Position numbers and translations under genes: made by a program. Of a DNA stretch of 57,275 nt, positions 10,546-20,165 are shown piece after piece. Each line of letters begins with the position of its first letter. The first letter of the stretch is position 1. The stretch covers positions 1 through 57,275 of the forward strand of contig JAGOMJ010000012.1 in assembly GCA_017993615.1 (NCBI GenBank). The letters run 5' to 3'. Below the pieces are notes generated by a model. That model was not told where the DNA came from. It worked only from the letters and a program-made list of their open reading frames with translations, and made no database searches. The DNA comes from Smithella sp. GTDB taxonomy: Bacteria > Desulfobacterota > Syntrophia > Syntrophales > Smithellaceae.

Positions 10546-11811
10546 TTAAAATGTTTTTAATAAACCCAGCTTGGGTACGGCTCTGGATACGTTTTCACCA
10601 AGATCTCGTACGATGCCGTCCAGCCACATGACGCCTTTCGATGAAATTCCGGCTGGCAGCGCCTGGATTGTTTCAATATAATTTGTTTTGTTTTTCCCCG
10701 CAATGCTTTCCAGATCGTTGAGAAACGTGTCACGCAGCTCGTCGGTTTTTCCCGAGGCGGGGGACGCTTTCCCGTTGCAGAGGTCTTCAATATGTCCCAT
10801 CTTTTCATGAAGCTCTTTTCTGCCCCGCGCACAGGTTCGTTCAGGATTTTTTTCTTCTTCTGCTGCGGCGGCGGCTTTTTGGGCCATAGCCTTTAATCGT
10901 TTTAATCGTTCCTTTCTTGCTGAAGAAAGTTGCTCCATCACCCCGGCGTATAAAAAGGAACCGTATTCGCCGGTTTCCAGAAAAGGTTTCCTCACATGCG
11001 TGTACCAGGCTTCAAGCGCTTTCAAATTTGCAAGGTAGAGGATATTGTTTTCCACAATCCGTTCCAGGTGGGGATAGGCCGCCGGGTAAAACGGTTTCAC
11101 ACTGCAGGCCGGCGCTTTCTCAAAGATGAGTTGATTGTCTCCGGGGTAGTCGTGCCGCAGGACGGAACCGGCGGCGACGACATTTCCGAATCCAAGTCTC
11201 ACCGGACCGATGATTCCGCCCTGGCCACCCAGAAAAATCGGCGGTTGATTGAGCATGACGCCCCGCGGAACGTCGCCCAGCAGAGAAGGCGTTGTTTTAT
11301 CGGCATCCGGTGTAAAATTAAAATGAATGTAGGAACTGCCCACTTCTGAATGATTGCTTCGGCTGGTGCCGCCGCCCATCAGGCAATCGCAGAAGTTGAT
11401 CAGACTGCCCAGCGTTACGAACGGGAAAAGAATGGTCTGCTTCAAGCCGACACAATGCGCACCACCGGCTTCTTCTTCCAGAATGCAGCCTTCCCGGACG
11501 TGCGCGCCCATTCCCATATTTGATTTTTCCAGAAAGACGGATTTGCTGAAGAACCCTCCCTTTAATTCAACCTTTTCGGCCAGTTGACAGTTTTCAATGG
11601 TAACGGGCGCTTCGTATCCCAGTTGACAGCCGGATGATATGGTCGTTTCCTTTCCGTAGATCCGGCAACCGGGATATATCTTGACCCCCTTACCCGAAAT
11701 CCGGTCGATAGCGACGTCATCGCCGATATCGATGGTTTCGGGATTGGGAATGCTCACACCGCGTTCGAGCAGATCATTTATTTTTTTGAGCGATCTCGGT
11801 TTTAAATCCAT
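10546..11811 (-). CDS. Left-handed beta-helix acetyltransferase-like protein (GlmU C-terminal type, no pyrophosphorylase domain)
   Basis: 421 residues. Hexapeptide-repeat turns occupy about 20-130 (IDIGDDVAIDRISGKGVKIYPGCRIYG...). A glycine-rich GLKQTILFPFVTLGSLINFCDCLMGGG and the conserved HFN and GGIIGPVRLGFGNVVAAGSVL segments follow to about 230. The C-terminal 200 residues are helical with a charged Ala/Glu/Lys stretch and match nothing I know. The GlmU-like N-terminal nucleotidyltransferase motif (LAAGxGTRM) is absent. Homologues are often labelled UDP-GlcNAc pyrophosphorylase. From the fold and the glmM neighbour 47 bp downstream, I infer N-acetylation of glucosamine-1-phosphate. A separate uridylyltransferase would then be needed. 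Confidence 0.72.
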   Translation of the reverse strand: MDLKPRSLKKINDLLERGVSIPNPETIDIGDDVAIDRISGKGVKIYPGCRIYGKETTISSGCQLGYEAPVTIENCQLAEKVELKGGFFSKSVFLEKSNMGMGAHVREGCILEEEAGGAHCVGLKQTILFPFVTLGSLINFCDCLMGGGTSRSNHSEVGSSYIHFNFTPDADKTTPSLLGDVPRGVMLNQPPIFLGGQGGIIGPVRLGFGNVVAAGSVLRHDYPGDNQLIFEKAPACSVKPFYPAAYPHLERIVENNILYLANLKALEAWYTHVRKPFLETGEYGSFLYAGVMEQLSSARKERLKRLKAMAQKAAAAAEEEKNPERTCARGRKELHEKMGHIEDLCNGKASPASGKTDELRDTFLNDLESIAGKNKTNYIETIQALPAGISSKGVMWLDGIVRDLGENVSRAVPKLGLLKTF

Positions 11812-11860
11812 ACGGTCTCCCTGACGTTAAGGACGGAAGATGCCTCAGCATCCGCGTTCG

Positions 11861-13219
<1,359 letters not shown>

Positions 13220-13281
13220 TTATCATCCTCCTAAAAAATTGTTATTGATTTCATTTTTTGACGTTCATGATGCAACGTTTT

Positions 13282-14283
13282 TCATATATCTTCAACCCGC
13301 TGAAGCGTTTCATACTCCATGACGGTGGACATCGCTTTATTTTCTATGTCGAACCCTTCTTCGCCGGCTGCGGCAATCGGGTTGAGTCCTCCAAGAAGAA
13401 TCATGCCCACTTTGTTGATATCCACATTCGTCTGGCAAACCGGATTTCCAACATTACCGATCGAAAGGGCGCCGTTAACGCCGATCTTTTTAAAATCAGC
13501 AACGATGTTTTCCACCAGAGAGAGCGCCAATGCCGGGATTTCTCGAAAATTTGCCAGAATCTTTCCTTCCCCCTTTTTGACAACGTCCTTGACGGAGGTC
13601 ATTTTGCCGCGGATAAAAATTTCGGACGGATCAAGCGACGAGCCGGAATAATTGATGAGCTCCACGAAACGCAAAGGATTACCGTGCCGCACCTGCAAGA
13701 TGCCGCCGAATTTGGAATCCATCGGAATGCCGTGCTTCAGAAGAACGCCGTTAATGAGAATGCTGCAAACGGTGGCAAATCCGATTTTCCCCTCGGGAAT
13801 GGTGACTTCTCCCAGCGTTTCACCGGCAGACGCAACAGCTACAAGATCCGACACGGCAATTTTCTTTTTGAAAACCGGTTTCATGACGGCCAAGGCCTTG
13901 CGGAATTGTTTTTGAGGGAACAGAGAAATATTAACGGGAACAAGGCCGCGCCGTTTTTTTATGTCGAAAGTCGTTTTTAAGGAAAGAACATCAATCCGGG
14001 AAATGGAAAGACTGATTTTGTCCCGGACGCGGGCATTGTTGATTTCTTCCATCCCCATGTCTGTGATGATTCTGCCGTCACGCCGCCCGATGAGCCTGGT
14101 CAAGCCTCTTTCATCCATCGACTTCAAGTGATAGCGGACAGTTCTTTCGCTTAAATGAACGCCGTGTTCTTTCATTTTTCGCGCGATGACGCGGGCTCCT
14201 GCGGATTCTGAATTTTCGTTGAGAATCTTGAGAATCAGAAGGACTTTTCTTTCTATGTCTTCGGGATTGAATAAATGTTTCAT
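13282..14283 (-). CDS. nrpR: NrpR-type nitrogen regulator (winged helix + DUF128)
   Basis: 333 residues. A winged-helix DNA-binding domain spans about 8-75 (ILNENSESAGARVIARKMKEHGVHLSERTVRYHLKSM). A DUF128/NrpR effector domain (about 90-330) follows, with the typical FATVCSILINGVLLKHGIPMDSKFGGILQV and NVGNPVCQTNVDINKVGMILLGGLNP. In methanogenic archaea NrpR represses nitrogen-assimilation genes until 2-oxoglutarate rises. A longer frame goes to 14370, but the family begins near MKHLFNPEDIERK, and the promoter at 14309-14337 excludes the longer start. The leader is only about 20 nt without a clear ribosome binding site. A palindrome overlaps the predicted transcript start, suggesting autoregulation. 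gdhA follows directly. Confidence 0.88.
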   Translation of the reverse strand: MKHLFNPEDIERKVLLILKILNENSESAGARVIARKMKEHGVHLSERTVRYHLKSMDERGLTRLIGRRDGRIITDMGMEEINNARVRDKISLSISRIDVLSLKTTFDIKKRRGLVPVNISLFPQKQFRKALAVMKPVFKKKIAVSDLVAVASAGETLGEVTIPEGKIGFATVCSILINGVLLKHGIPMDSKFGGILQVRHGNPLRFVELINYSGSSLDPSEIFIRGKMTSVKDVVKKGEGKILANFREIPALALSLVENIVADFKKIGVNGALSIGNVGNPVCQTNVDINKVGMILLGGLNPIAAAGEEGFDIENKAMSTVMEYETLQRVEDI

Positions 14284-14290
14284 GGCTAAT

Positions 14291-14306
14291 CGGCAACCGT
14301 TTGCCG
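14291..14306. promoter_or_regulatory. Palindromic candidate operator CGGCAA-N4-TTGCCG
   Basis: A perfect 6-bp inverted repeat, CGGCAA (14291-14296) and TTGCCG (14301-14306), with a 4-bp centre. It begins 3 bp past the -10 of the nrpR promoter and so covers the expected +1, a classic repressor position. I infer NrpR autorepression. The known archaeal NrpR site (GGAA-N6-TTCC) is different, so a different regulator cannot be excluded. Confidence 0.5.
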
Positions 14307-14308
14307 TA

Positions 14309-14337
14309 TATCTACTTTCAAATGATGTCCTTGTCAA
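14309..14337 (-). promoter_or_regulatory. nrpR sigma-70 promoter
   Basis: On the minus strand: TTGACA (14337-14332), a 17-bp spacer, TAGATA (14314-14309). The start point would be near 14302, giving a leader of about 20 nt before the nrpR ATG. The downstream genes are closely spaced and may be read from it. Confidence 0.78.
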
Positions 14338-14711
14338 TAAAAAATAATATTTTTTTAAACGGATTTTCACAGGAACCCGATGCGCAGCATATCAACCGTA
14401 ACAAATGGTTATTTTCTGATATATTGTTCAGAATTTCAATATGTTGTGTGGTAATTATTGCTATGAAAGAAGTGGGTTTGTGGGGTTTGTGTTTCTTCGG
14501 TCCGACGTGATGTCGTCCGGACCGGGAGTACAATTTCGTCCCTATCTGGTCAAGATGTGATCCTGTGCCATTACTTTCGTTGAGCTCCAACTATTCTGTC
14601 GTATGATGACGGGCTACTTTTTGTGTTTTGAGGTGGTTAAAAAAAGCGTCCGTCAAAAGATGAACGTGTTTCGGTATGTTTTAATCGGGGCGGGAAGGCA
14701 CATTGCAGATT

Positions 14712-15017
14712 TTACTTGGACTTTTTACAATCAATACCCAGTTTGGTCATCTTATCTGTAAAGGTGTTGCGGTTAATGCCCAGGAAAATTGCCGCGGAAG
14801 TTTTAACGCCGTTTGACCGGCGTAAAGCAATCTTAAACAATCCCTTTTCCACGATATTCATGACCTCTTCATAAAGCTTGCTTTTGCGATCACCGGACGC
14901 AGACAAAATGGTGGCAATATCCTCAAGCTTTTTTTCCATAATTTCTTCAACCGCGGCATAAGGCGTGGCCTTAACGTTCATGACAATTTCAGATTTGCTC
15001 TTTTTCTTCGACGGCAT
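14712..15017 (-). CDS. Fis-type small DNA-binding protein
   Basis: 101 residues. The C-terminal half (about 48-95) matches the Fis helix-turn-helix: YEEVMNIVEKGLFKIALRRSNGVKTSAAIFLGINRNTFTDKMTKLGI. The N-terminal 45 residues are lysine-rich and variable. The length is close to E. coli Fis (98), and no response-regulator or AAA domain is attached, so it is a stand-alone Fis-like protein rather than part of an NtrC protein. Its target is unknown. It lies 68 bp downstream of a small membrane protein on the same strand and well upstream of nrpR. Confidence 0.85.
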   Translation of the reverse strand: MPSKKKSKSEIVMNVKATPYAAVEEIMEKKLEDIATILSASGDRKSKLYEEVMNIVEKGLFKIALRRSNGVKTSAAIFLGINRNTFTDKMTKLGIDCKKSK

Positions 15018-15085
15018 TTTAAACGCATGCTCCTTCCGGACGATAGTAATATCAACTCGTTTTAAAATATCGAATGAATATCAAA

Positions 15086-15601
15086 TTAAAACGAAAGTAA
15101 TTTCAAGACGATAAAAGCGGAAATAATGAGCGCTGTGATCCAGCAAATAACAATCAGCGAACGTCGTTCCCGCGGATGCTCCAGGTAATTTCTGACCTCC
15201 ATCTCCACCCTTTCGGCTTCCAGCTTATCCACAATGGATTGAATAAGTAAAGCGTGGTTTTCATACATGTTGGAAAAGAAATAAAACCCTTTGGTGGTGG
15301 TTAACAGAAAATAAGCTTTGTTCAATATAGCAACAACGCCCAGATGCGTGACATCCGGCCACGTCAGCGTCTTGACACGGGAAAATTTTTTTACCTTCAT
15401 ACCTTCATTGCTTGCGGTAATATGTCTGTTGGCTGCTTCTATGCCCACCAGCAGGGTAACCGCAAAGGCAACGGCCAAAATAATTTTTTCCCACGGTTGC
15501 CCGTTCAACAGGTTCAGGATCAACAGCACAAAAAGCAGGATGATAATTGCAATAAAGGGCAAAAGAAAAGCTTTTTTAATTTTAAAAACGTTCTGCTCCA
15601 T
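15086..15601 (-). CDS. Small membrane protein of unknown function (three predicted TM segments)
   Basis: 171 residues. Two transmembrane segments lie near the N terminus (about 12-33 and 40-57) and one at the C terminus (about 149-168), framing a soluble region at 60-145. That region (ITASNEGMKVKKFSRVKTLTWPDVTHLGVVAILNKAYFLLTTTKGFYFFSN) resembles bacterial PH-like domains, as its W-x-D-V-T pattern and alternating strands suggest. I do not recognise a specific family. It sits between moaC and the fis-like gene with gaps of 54 and 68 bp and is probably co-transcribed with them. Confidence 0.7.
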   Translation of the reverse strand: MEQNVFKIKKAFLLPFIAIIILLFVLLILNLLNGQPWEKIILAVAFAVTLLVGIEAANRHITASNEGMKVKKFSRVKTLTWPDVTHLGVVAILNKAYFLLTTTKGFYFFSNMYENHALLIQSIVDKLEAERVEMEVRNYLEHPRERRSLIVICWITALIISAFIVLKLLSF

Positions 15602-15655
15602 GGTTTCGCTTCCTGTTTGATTCGTTTCAGCACAGGCTGGACAGTTGCTCGGGTT

Positions 15656-16138
15656 TTATTTGCTTCTGATGAATGTTCCGCTTTTGCCGCCGCTTTTTTC
15701 CAGCAGCATGATGTCGCTGATGACGATTTTTTTATTCACCGCTTTACACATATCGTAAATGGTCAGTGCGGCGACGCTTACGGCCGTCAGGGCTTCCATT
15801 TCCACGCCGGTTTTTCCCGCTATCCGGACCGATGCCTCGATGATAATCGCCGATTTTTTCTCATCAACGGTGAACGTCAGGTCGACCCCCGTTAATTCCA
15901 GAGGGTGACACATCGGGATAAGATCCCCCGTTTTTTTTGCGGCCATGATGCCGGCGATTTTTGCCGTTGTCAAAACATTGCCTTTGGCAATCCGCCCTTT
16001 GGATATTAACGTCAGCGTTGCTGCATCCATCCTGACGATTCCCCGCGCTTTTGCTTCACGCGCGGTCTGAGGCTTGGCCGTAACATCGACCATTTGAACA
16101 TTGCCTTCATGATTAATATGTGATAATTTTTTTGACAT
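15656..16138 (-). CDS. moaC: Cyclic pyranopterin monophosphate synthase
   Basis: 160 residues, standard length. It makes cyclic pyranopterin monophosphate in molybdopterin (Mo/W cofactor) synthesis. The signatures are [18 protein letters not shown] near the N terminus, [10 protein letters not shown] in the middle and [23 protein letters not shown] near the C terminus, the last two carrying the active-site residues. No other moa genes lie nearby. Mo/W cofactor would be needed by formate dehydrogenases, which fits fdhD and selB further along. Confidence 0.95.
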   Translation of the reverse strand: MSKKLSHINHEGNVQMVDVTAKPQTAREAKARGIVRMDAATLTLISKGRIAKGNVLTTAKIAGIMAAKKTGDLIPMCHPLELTGVDLTFTVDEKKSAIIIEASVRIAGKTGVEMEALTAVSVAALTIYDMCKAVNKKIVISDIMLLEKSGGKSGTFIRSK

Positions 16139-16247
16139 TGTTGCGAAATATTTTTTTAACGTAATTATTTTGGTAAAGCCTTAACATAGGCCTGCTGATG
16201 AGTCAAGAAACGTAGCAACATTTTTTAAATGCTTGAAGTTGAAATAG

Positions 16248-17206
16248 CTTGATATAAATAGGCGAATATTTTAAGTGAAACATTCGTGGGAAAACGGGAT
16301 TATCATAATCTTGAGAGTATTGACCATGAAAATTTCATAAAAAACGGGATGAAGTGTATTGGCCGCATTGCGTGTGCGTGTAAAAGATTCCACCGATAAA
16401 CACAAAATATTATCATTATTAAACAAATTGCATCCCGTGTTCTGCGATAAGCCGTTGATTCGCCTGGGAGCCTTCGGTGACGGCGGTTACCTTGTTCCGG
16501 ATGATTTGACGGGAATCGAAGCGTGTTTTTCCCCGGGGGTGGGTTTTTCATCCGTATTTGAAAAAGATTGTGCGGACAGGGGGATGAAAGTTTTTATGGC
16601 AGACGGATTTGTGAATCATCCAAGTCTGTCTCATGAGCTTTTTGTTTTTATAAAAAAATATGTCGGCAATACCGACAATGATCATGAAATGACCCTGGAC
16701 GCCTGGGTAAATTCATCCCTGGCTGATGCCACGGGAGATCTCTTGCTACAAATGGATATCGAAGGTGCCGAATATGACGTGTTGTCGGCGGTGTCGGAGG
16801 ATTTGTTAAAACGGTTCAGGATCATCGTTATTGAATTTCATTTGCTGGACGGACTGCGACGCCAACCATTTTTTAATCTGGCATCGCAGGTGTTTGAAAA
16901 AATTTTACGGACGCATACTTGCGTGCACAATCATCCGAATAATTGTTCTGACGCCGTGAAAGTGGACGACATTGACATCCCTATGGTTATGGAACTGACG
17001 TTCTTACGGAATGATCGTATCCACAATCCGTCGTTTGTCAGGACGTTTCCGCATCCTTTGGATTGTGATAATACGGACAGAAATCCCTCTCTTGTTCTAC
17101 CGAAAAGCTGGTATAGAAATCATCAGAAATAGCCGGTCGCGTTTCAGGCACCGTTTCGACAAAACAGTGTGAAATCGTTGAACAAGAAAATCTCTTGATA
17201 TAAATA
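16248..17206. repeat. 13-bp direct repeats flanking the fkbM-type gene
   Basis: CTTGATATAAATA occurs at 16248-16260 and again at 17194-17206, on either side of the methyltransferase gene; the feature spans both copies. They could be promoter parts of similar sequence, or footprints of an insertion. Only the two 13-mers are identical. Confidence 0.4.
16359..17132 (+). CDS. FkbM-type SAM-dependent methyltransferase
   Basis: About 257 residues. LLLQMDIEGAEYDVL (near 126-140) is the FkbM-family motif, and IIVIEFHLLDG follows. The N-terminal FGDGGYLVPDDL and FSPGVGFSSVFEKDCADRG stand in for the SAM-binding loop region. FkbM-type enzymes usually O-methylate sugars or secondary metabolites; the substrate here is unknown. 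The start is uncertain: TTG at 16359 gives the longest frame and GTG at 16374 is an alternative. It stands alone between moaC (divergent) and comM, in AT-rich flanks with 13-bp direct repeats, so it may be an acquired gene. Confidence 0.78.
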   Translation: MAALRVRVKDSTDKHKILSLLNKLHPVFCDKPLIRLGAFGDGGYLVPDDLTGIEACFSPGVGFSSVFEKDCADRGMKVFMADGFVNHPSLSHELFVFIKKYVGNTDNDHEMTLDAWVNSSLADATGDLLLQMDIEGAEYDVLSAVSEDLLKRFRIIVIEFHLLDGLRRQPFFNLASQVFEKILRTHTCVHNHPNNCSDAVKVDDIDIPMVMELTFLRNDRIHNPSFVRTFPHPLDCDNTDRNPSLVLPKSWYRNHQK

Positions 17207-17250
17207 TTTCTATTGGTTAGTATTCGCCCCAAAAAATATAAAAAGGCGTT

Positions 17251-18780
17251 ATGTTCGTTAAAGTCAACAGCATGAGCGTCATCGGGATGGAATCGTATCC
17301 GGTCTTCGTCGAGGTCGATACATCCCAGGGATTGCCGCAGTTTGCAACGGTCGGGCTGCCGGATGCGTCCGTCAAAGAAAGCCGCGACCGCATCAAAGCC
17401 GCCATCAAAAATTCCGGGTATCATTTTCCCCGCAGCCACGTGACCATCAATTTGGCTCCCGCCGATATTAAAAAGGAGGGGACCGGTTTTGATCTGCCGA
17501 TTGCCGTGGGGATCCTGGCGGCCGAGAAATTAATCCGTGAAGAAAGACTGCGCGATTGTCTCTTTGTCGGAGAACTTTCTCTGGACGGCAGCATTAAACG
17601 GGTGAACGGTCTTCTGTCTGTTGCGTTTAAAGCATTGGAAACCGGCTTAACATCGGTTTTTGTTCCTGAAGAAAATGCCCCGGAAGCGGCGATGGTGAAG
17701 GGGGTGAACATTATCCCGGTCAAAACGCTTCCGGATGTTGTTGAATGTCTGGAAGGACGAAAAACCATAGAGCCGCTTTGCCTCGATTTGGAGAAAATTT
17801 TTCACAAAACAAATCAATACGATGTGGATTTCAGTGAAATTAAAGGACAGAAACAGGCCAAAAGAGCACTGGAGATAGCGGCGGCCGGAGGCCATAACGT
17901 CCTGATGCTGGGGCCTCCGGGTTCCGGCAAGAGTATGCTCGCGAAAAGGCTGCCCACGATATTGCCGGATCTCTCTTTTGAGGAAGCCATCGACGTTACC
18001 AAAGTATTTTCCGTTGCGGGTTTTTTGGATAAAGATAAAACGCTGATGGCGGTGCGCCCTTTTCGTTCGCCGCATCATACGATATCTGATGCCGGGCTTG
18101 TGGGCGGAGGACAAATGCCGCGTCCGGGAGAAATTAGCCTTGCTCATCTCGGGGTGCTGTTTCTGGATGAACTGCCCGAGTTCAGAAAAAATGTTCTGGA
18201 ATCTCTCCGCCAGCCGCTGGAAGACGGCATGATAACTATTACGCGTTCCTCGGTGACCGCTTCTTTTCCCGCTAAATTCATGCTGGTGGCGGCGATGAAT
18301 CCCTGTCCCTGCGGTTATTTCGGCGACCGCGTCCATTCCTGCCGCTGCACTCCCCAGCAGATCCGTCAGTATCAGTCCAAAATATCCGGTCCGCTTCTGG
18401 ACCGAATAGATTTGCACATCGAAGTGCCTTCGGTCAAATATCGTGCGCTGTCCGACAAGGAAACGGGCGAATCGTCTGCGGCGATCAAGCAGCGCGTGAG
18501 CAATGCGCGGAATATACAAAATGAGCGTTTCGGCACAAACGGAATCATGTGCAATGCGCGGATGACGGAAAAGCACATCCGTCAATTCTGTCAGGTCGAT
18601 GAGGAAGCGCACAAACTGATTGACATGGCCATGGAAAAACTGGGCTTAAGCGCCCGCGCGGTCAACAGGATACTGAAAGTGTCCCGCACTATTGCCGATC
18701 TGGAACATGACGAATCGATCAGAACGTCTCACGTTGCCGAAGCGATTCAGTATCGAAACCTTGATAGAGGATTGATTTAG
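17251..18780 (+). CDS. comM: ComM/YifB-family Mg-chelatase-like AAA+ ATPase
   Basis: 509 residues, typical length. An N-terminal Lon-protease-like (S5) domain spans about 20-145 (SQGLPQFATVGLPDASVKESRDRIKAAIKNSG...). The AAA+ core has Walker A GPPGSGKS at about 221-228 and Walker B LFLDELPEF near 304-312. A cysteine cluster CPCGYFGDRVHSCRC follows, and a C-terminal Mg-chelatase-like helical domain runs from about 405. In naturally competent bacteria ComM is a hexameric helicase promoting branch migration during recombination of incoming DNA. It is also common in non-competent species. No partner genes are adjacent. Confidence 0.93.
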   Translation: MFVKVNSMSVIGMESYPVFVEVDTSQGLPQFATVGLPDASVKESRDRIKAAIKNSGYHFPRSHVTINLAPADIKKEGTGFDLPIAVGILAAEKLIREERLRDCLFVGELSLDGSIKRVNGLLSVAFKALETGLTSVFVPEENAPEAAMVKGVNIIPVKTLPDVVECLEGRKTIEPLCLDLEKIFHKTNQYDVDFSEIKGQKQAKRALEIAAAGGHNVLMLGPPGSGKSMLAKRLPTILPDLSFEEAIDVTKVFSVAGFLDKDKTLMAVRPFRSPHHTISDAGLVGGGQMPRPGEISLAHLGVLFLDELPEFRKNVLESLRQPLEDGMITITRSSVTASFPAKFMLVAAMNPCPCGYFGDRVHSCRCTPQQIRQYQSKISGPLLDRIDLHIEVPSVKYRALSDKETGESSAAIKQRVSNARNIQNERFGTNGIMCNARMTEKHIRQFCQVDEEAHKLIDMAMEKLGLSARAVNRILKVSRTIADLEHDESIRTSHVAEAIQYRNLDRGLI

Positions 18781-18866
18781 TGCTATGTCAAAAAAAGACT
18801 ATCACAACCAGAGCGGCGTCCTGATGAAATGATTGTCCGGCCGGCAGACTGGAGAAAGAGGTATTT

Positions 18867-19961
18867 ATGGAGATCAAAATAAAAAAAGTACCGCTGAAAA
18901 AAAGAAAAACCAAGCCCGCTGATGAATCAAAACTCGGTTTCGGTAAAATATTCACGGACCATATGTTTACCATGAAATATAGAGAGGGGGAGGGATGGTA
19001 CGATCCCGTCATCGAACCGTATCATCCTTTACAGCTTGATCCCACGGCCATGTGCCTGCATTACGGTCAGGAAATATTTGAGGGACTGAAGGCCTATCGG
19101 GGACAGGACAGTGCCATTTATCTTTTCCGTCCGATGGAAAATATTAAGAGGATGAATGCATCCGCCGAAAGACTGTGTATGGCCCGAATCGATGAAGATC
19201 TTTTTATGGAAGCCATGAAAAAACTGGTGCTTCTGGAAAAAGACTGGATTCCTCACGGTGAAGGAACGTCCATGTATATCCGTCCGACCATGATTGCGAC
19301 GGAAGCGGCCCTGGGCGTTCATCCGGCCAATGAGTATTTGTTCTTCATTGTAGTCGGCCCGGTGGGCGCCTATTATCCTCAGGGATTTTCGCCGACAAAA
19401 ATGTATGTTTCGGAGGAATATGTTCGCGCGGTGCGCGGCGGTATCGGTCATGTCAAGGCCGCCGGCAATTATGCCGCCAGTCTTTACGCCAGCAGAATCG
19501 CAACAAACATGGGGTACACGCAGGTGCTTTGGCTGGACTCCGTGGAGAAAAAATACGTGGAGGAGGTCGGGACCAGTAACATATTTTTCGTGATCGGCGA
19601 CGAATTGATTACGCCTCCGCTTGGAGGATCGATTCTACCCGGTGTGACGCGTAATTCAGTCATTACGCTGGCCAGATATCTGGGGACAAACGTTGTCGAA
19701 AGACCGATATCGATTGAAGAGGTTATCAAAACCTCGGAAAACGGTTCATTAAAAGAAGCATTTGCTTCCGGAACGGCGGCGGTCATTTCGCCGGTCGGAA
19801 ATATTTACTTCCGCGATAAGGAGTATGCGATAAACGGCGGGAAAACCGGTGCGTTGGCCGAAAAATTATATAATGAAATCCTCAAAATTCAATACGGCAT
19901 GGTGGAGGACCCCTTCGGCTGGCGAATTAAAATCGCGAACGGAAAAAAACGTTCCCGGTAA
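18867..19961 (+). CDS. ilvE: Branched-chain amino acid aminotransferase
   Basis: 364 residues, fold-type IV PLP aminotransferase, of the longer (eukaryote-like) BCAT class. The PLP lysine is K197 in GHVKAAGNYAASLYA. QEIFEGLKAYRG, TSNIFFV and GGSILPGVTRNSVI form the cofactor and substrate pockets. It catalyses the last step of Leu/Ile/Val synthesis or the first of their breakdown, with glutamate/2-oxoglutarate as partner. It has its own ribosome binding site (AGAGG at the expected spacing). A cluster of DnaA-box-like sequences follows it. Confidence 0.94.
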   Translation: MEIKIKKVPLKKRKTKPADESKLGFGKIFTDHMFTMKYREGEGWYDPVIEPYHPLQLDPTAMCLHYGQEIFEGLKAYRGQDSAIYLFRPMENIKRMNASAERLCMARIDEDLFMEAMKKLVLLEKDWIPHGEGTSMYIRPTMIATEAALGVHPANEYLFFIVVGPVGAYYPQGFSPTKMYVSEEYVRAVRGGIGHVKAAGNYAASLYASRIATNMGYTQVLWLDSVEKKYVEEVGTSNIFFVIGDELITPPLGGSILPGVTRNSVITLARYLGTNVVERPISIEEVIKTSENGSLKEAFASGTAAVISPVGNIYFRDKEYAINGGKTGALAEKLYNEILKIQYGMVEDPFGWRIKIANGKKRSR

Positions 19962-19969
19962 TAATTTTC

Positions 19970-20028
19970 TGTGGACAAAATTTGTAAACGCGCTTAGTCC
20001 ACAAGACTGTGGAAATCGTTGTGGACAA
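19970..20028. promoter_or_regulatory. Cluster of four DnaA-box-like 9-mers
   Basis: TGTGGACAA occurs at 19970-19978 and 20020-20028 (the reverse complement, TTGTCCACA, is one base off the DnaA box TTATCCACA). Related sites lie at 19995-20003 (TAGTCCACA) and 20007-20015 (CTGTGGAAA). The sites alternate in orientation, so TCCACA-AGAC-TGTGGA can also form a hairpin (19998-20013). A strongly AT-rich stretch, about 20030-20150, follows before lolA. Possible readings are a DnaA-binding regulatory or titration site, part of a replication origin, or a structured ilvE 3' end. Confidence 0.45.
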
Positions 20029-20165
20029 CTTTGTTGATAAACTCTCTAAGTGCGTAATTGTTACGATTTTACACCAAATTGCCCAAGGTTTGAGCAATTT
20101 AAATATCAAGTAAAATCAATATCTTATTAATATTCCCTTTAGGTATCGCCATTTAAGAAGTATTT

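Larger units (their letters stand above)
14284..14711. other. Intergenic region between fis-like gene and nrpR
   Basis: About 430 bp with no supported gene. Next to nrpR are its promoter and palindrome (14291-14337). A hairpin lies at 14498-14524: CGGTCCG pairs with CGGACCG, with a partial ACG/CGT extension and one bulged base. It may help end the fis-like transcript, but neither side has a T-run. The rest shows nothing I recognise. Confidence 0.5.

Noticed and set aside
14498..14524. Hairpin as a rho-independent terminator of the fis-like gene
   Set aside because: Stem is good but no T-run on either strand and it is almost 190 bp from the stop; listed only inside the intergenic entry.
17647..18612. 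Minus-strand open frame of 321 codons opposite comM
   Set aside because: Antisense shadow of a clear ComM gene; sequence is low-information and rich in Arg/His as such shadows are.
19970..20013. TGTGGAC…GTCCACA as the ilvE terminator
   Set aside because: The 7-bp stem has a 20-nt loop and no T-run; the repeated 9-mer pattern fits DnaA-box-like sites better, though not proven.
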